Below, in pieces: positions 61,783 to 64,000 of a stretch of 64,000 nt of DNA. The notes beneath the pieces were generated by a model that was not told the origin of the DNA, did not search any database, and worked only from the letters and a program-made list of their open reading frames with translations. The DNA is from Variovorax sp. OV700 (GTDB lineage: Bacteria > Pseudomonadota > Gammaproteobacteria > Burkholderiales > Burkholderiaceae_C): assembly GCF_900099805.1 (NCBI RefSeq), contig NZ_FNDR01000001.1, positions 496,001 to 560,000 on the forward strand, read 5' to 3'. The translations under genes and the position numbers were made by a program. The number at the start of each line of letters is the position of its first letter. Position 1 is the first letter of the stretch.

Positions 61783-63390
61783 ATGGCTGACTCATCACTA
61801 CCCTCTTCCCCGCCGGTGCGCCCGCCGCACCGCATCCACATGCACGCGGCGGACAACGTCGCCATCGTGGCCAACGACGGCGGCCTGAAGGCCGGCGCAG
61901 CGTTTGCCGACGGCCTCGTGCTGGTCGACAACGTGCCGCAAGGCCACAAGGTCTCGCTGACCGACCTGGCCGAAGGCGACGCCGTCGTCCGCTACAACGT
62001 GGTCATCGGCTACGCGCTGAAGGCCATTCCGCGCGGCAGCTGGGTGCACGAGCGCCTGCTGCAGATGCCCGCGGCGCGCGAGCTCGAAGGCCTGCCGATC
62101 GCCACCGTGAAGCCGCCCGTGCAGCCGCCGCTCGAGGGCTACACCTTCGAGGGCTATCGCAACCTCGACGGATCGGTCGGCACGCGCAACATCCTCGCGA
62201 TCACGCAGACCGTGCAGTGCGTGGCGGGCGTGGTCGATTTCGCGGTGCAGCGCATCAAGGCCGAGCTGCTGCCCAAGTACCCCAACGTCGACGACGTGGT
62301 GGGCCTCTCGCACAGCTACGGCTGCGGCGTGGCCATCGACGCGCCCGATGCGATCATTCCGATCCGTACGCTGCGCAACATCAGCCTCAACCCGAACTTC
62401 GGCGGCGAGGTGATGGTCATCAGCCTGGGCTGCGAAAAGCTGCAGCCCGAGCGCCTGCTGCCGCCGGGCAGCATCCCGCTGGTGGACGAGCGCAACGTGG
62501 CCGACATCGGCGAGACGGCCAATGCCAAGCTCGACGTGGTGTGCCTGCAGGACGACGCACACGTTGGCTTCATGTCGATGATCGATTCGATCATGCGGCA
62601 GGCCGAGGAGCACCTGGAGCGGCTCAATGCGCGCAGGCGCGAGACTGTGCCAGCCAGCGAGCTGGTGGTGGGCGTGCAATGCGGCGGCAGCGATGCATTC
62701 TCTGGCGTCACGGCCAACCCGGCCGTGGGCTTTTGCACCGACCTGCTGGTGCGCGCCGGCGCCACCGTGATGTTCTCGGAAGTGACCGAGGTGCGCGACG
62801 GCATCGACCAGCTCACCTCGCGCGCGACCACGCCCGAGGTGGCCGACGCCATGATCCGCGAGATGGCCTGGTACGACGCCTACCTGGACCGCGGCCGCGT
62901 CGACCGCAGCGCCAACACCACGCCGGGCAACAAAAAGGGCGGGCTCTCGAACATCGTCGAAAAGGCCATGGGCTCGATCGTCAAGAGCGGCAGCGCGCCG
63001 ATCTCCGGCGTGGTCCCCCCGGGCGAGAAGGCAAGGCAGAAGGGCCTGCTCTATGCGGCAACGCCCGCCAGCGACTTCATCTGCGGCACGCTGCAGCTGG
63101 CCGCCGGCATGAACCTGCACGTGTTCACCACGGGCCGCGGCACGCCTTACGGCCTGGCCGAAGTGCCGGTGATCAAGGTGGCGACGCGCAGCGACCTGGC
63201 GCGCCGCTGGCACGACCTGATGGACGTGAACGCCGGCCGCATTGCGGATGGCGACGCCAGCATCGAGGACGTGGGCTGGGAGATGTTCCGCCTGATGCTC
63301 GATGTGGCCAGCGGCAGAAAGAAGACCTGGGCCGAACAGTGGAAGCTGCACAACGCGCTGGTGCTGTTCAACCCCGCCCCCGTGACCTGA
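61783..63390 (+). CDS. garD: Galactarate dehydratase
   Basis: 535 residues from ATG 61783 (GGAG 9 bases upstream). UxaA-family layout: N-terminal SAF-like domain (about 15-95: [48 protein letters not shown]), then the catalytic part with [30 protein letters not shown] and [22 protein letters not shown]. Cys residues in YGCG, LGCEK and VQCGGSD are probable iron ligands. It converts meso-galactarate to 5-keto-4-deoxyglucarate, feeding KdgD. It pairs with GudD as a second dehydratase for the two uronate branches. Confidence 0.93.
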   Translation: MADSSLPSSPPVRPPHRIHMHAADNVAIVANDGGLKAGAAFADGLVLVDNVPQGHKVSLTDLAEGDAVVRYNVVIGYALKAIPRGSWVHERLLQMPAARELEGLPIATVKPPVQPPLEGYTFEGYRNLDGSVGTRNILAITQTVQCVAGVVDFAVQRIKAELLPKYPNVDDVVGLSHSYGCGVAIDAPDAIIPIRTLRNISLNPNFGGEVMVISLGCEKLQPERLLPPGSIPLVDERNVADIGETANAKLDVVCLQDDAHVGFMSMIDSIMRQAEEHLERLNARRRETVPASELVVGVQCGGSDAFSGVTANPAVGFCTDLLVRAGATVMFSEVTEVRDGIDQLTSRATTPEVADAMIREMAWYDAYLDRGRVDRSANTTPGNKKGGLSNIVEKAMGSIVKSGSAPISGVVPPGEKARQKGLLYAATPASDFICGTLQLAAGMNLHVFTTGRGTPYGLAEVPVIKVATRSDLARRWHDLMDVNAGRIADGDASIEDVGWEMFRLMLDVASGRKKTWAEQWKLHNALVLFNPAPVT

Positions 63391-63418
63391 CTTCACCCGA
63401 GCTCGAAAGGAAACATCC

Positions 63419-64000
63419 ATGGAAGACCTCAAAGGCAAGACCGCACTCGTCACTGGCGCCAGCACCGGCATCGGCGCCGCGGTGGCCATTGCGTTCGCGG
63501 CGCGCGGCATGCGCGTGGCGGTGCACTACAACAGCTCGGCCGATGCGGCGAACCAGGTCGTCGAGACCATTCGCAAGGCCGGCGGCGACGCCTTTTCGCT
63601 GCAGGGCGACGTGCTCGACACCGCCGCCATCCGCGAATGCGTGAAGCAGACTGCGACGCGGTTCGGCCGCATCGACGTGCTGGTCAACAACGCGGGCAGC
63701 CTGGTAAAGCGCGTGCCCATCGCTGAATTCGACGATGCGCTGTTCGACGAGGTGATGCACATCAATGCGCGATCGGTACTCGCGTTTGCGCGCGAAGTGG
63801 TGCCGCTCATGCGCACCCATGGCGGCGGCAACATCATCAACGTGACCTCGGTCGCGGCCCGCACCGGCGGCGGGCCCGGCGCCTACCTTTATGCAGGCTC
63901 CAAGGGCTTCGTGAGCACGGCCACGCACGGGCTCGCCAGGGAACTCGTCGGCGACAAGATCCGCGTGAACGCGGTGGCGCCCGGCGTCATCCAGACGCCG
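63419..64000 (+). CDS. SDR family oxidoreductase (N-terminal part)
   Basis: The first 194 residues of a short-chain dehydrogenase, cut by the right edge. TGASTGIG (about 13-20), NNAG, Ser in INVTSVAA, and YAGSK as the catalytic Tyr-x3-Lys. AGGAAA ribosome binding site; 28 bases after garD. It resembles FabG/gluconate 5-dehydrogenase-like SDRs. Its place in the operon suggests oxidation or reduction of a sugar acid intermediate. Confidence 0.85.
   Translation, partial: MEDLKGKTALVTGASTGIGAAVAIAFAARGMRVAVHYNSSADAANQVVETIRKAGGDAFSLQGDVLDTAAIRECVKQTATRFGRIDVLVNNAGSLVKRVPIAEFDDALFDEVMHINARSVLAFAREVVPLMRTHGGGNIINVTSVAARTGGGPGAYLYAGSKGFVSTATHGLARELVGDKIRVNAVAPGVIQTP

Overview
This window looks like chromosomal DNA of a GC-rich betaproteobacterium, most plausibly a Comamonadaceae member close to Variovorax. 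That assignment is inference from gene content and codon bias: a PHA phasin, two orphan Bug (tripartite tricarboxylate type) binding proteins, a long dnaG-rpoD pair, a VanA/VanB-type Rieske pair and an oxidative uronate pathway. Genes are packed densely on both strands, many starts overlap the previous stop by 4 bases (ATGA), and several convergent pairs overlap at their 3' ends. I found no rRNA, tRNA, CRISPR array or transposase gene.

Layout. 1-14492: housekeeping and metabolism: a crotonase fragment, a LOG-family protein, an MFS carrier, rmuC, a hydroxyacid reductase, a Na+/H+ antiporter, pncB, CsbD and a small periplasmic protein, a thioesterase coupled to a deacetylase-like enzyme, a phasin behind palindromic operators, an SDR, a YihY/BrkB membrane protein and dnaG. 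14493-19647: rpoD, a Bcr/CflA carrier and an HPP-CBS membrane protein. 19668-22859 (minus): HMG-CoA-lyase-type enzyme, CaiB-type CoA transferase and Bug protein, with a divergent LysR. 23984-24718: a FrnE-like thioredoxin-fold protein.

24738-34328 (minus) is a putative catabolic run for aromatic or phenolic compounds: Rieske oxygenase, GntR regulator, ferredoxin-type reductase, ABC binding protein, livHMGF and a tannase-family lipoprotein. It faces a MetE-like zinc methyltransferase (+), and two identical ATGTATACAT palindromes lie between the divergent starts. 35622-37719: a GST and a cardiolipin synthase-type enzyme. 37697-45586: a TetR gene and a YbhGFSR-type exporter with its outer-membrane channel. 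A 268-bp element with 27-bp terminal inverted repeats sits between the last permease and the channel gene. 45583-50507: a ROK-type protein, a fused osmoprotectant binding-permease protein, a LysR with an unusual tail, and an MFS carrier.

50547-64000 is an apparently complete oxidative uronate/aldarate locus. Uronate enters by a TRAP transporter, uronate dehydrogenase makes the aldarolactone and an SMP-30 lactonase opens it. GarD and GudD dehydrate galactarate and glucarate, KdgD makes 2-oxoglutarate semialdehyde, and an aldehyde dehydrogenase makes 2-oxoglutarate. A FadR-type GntR gene sits between the two arms, and a shared GTTGTACGA motif lies before both the regulator and the minus-strand operon.

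Most interesting signals: the 268-bp structured element; two further inverted repeat pairs in gaps (29838-30048 and 39577-39674); stem-loops after two binding-protein genes; predicted operators for PhaR, GntR (two), TetR and LysR; and a tannase-family enzyme lacking both family cysteines.
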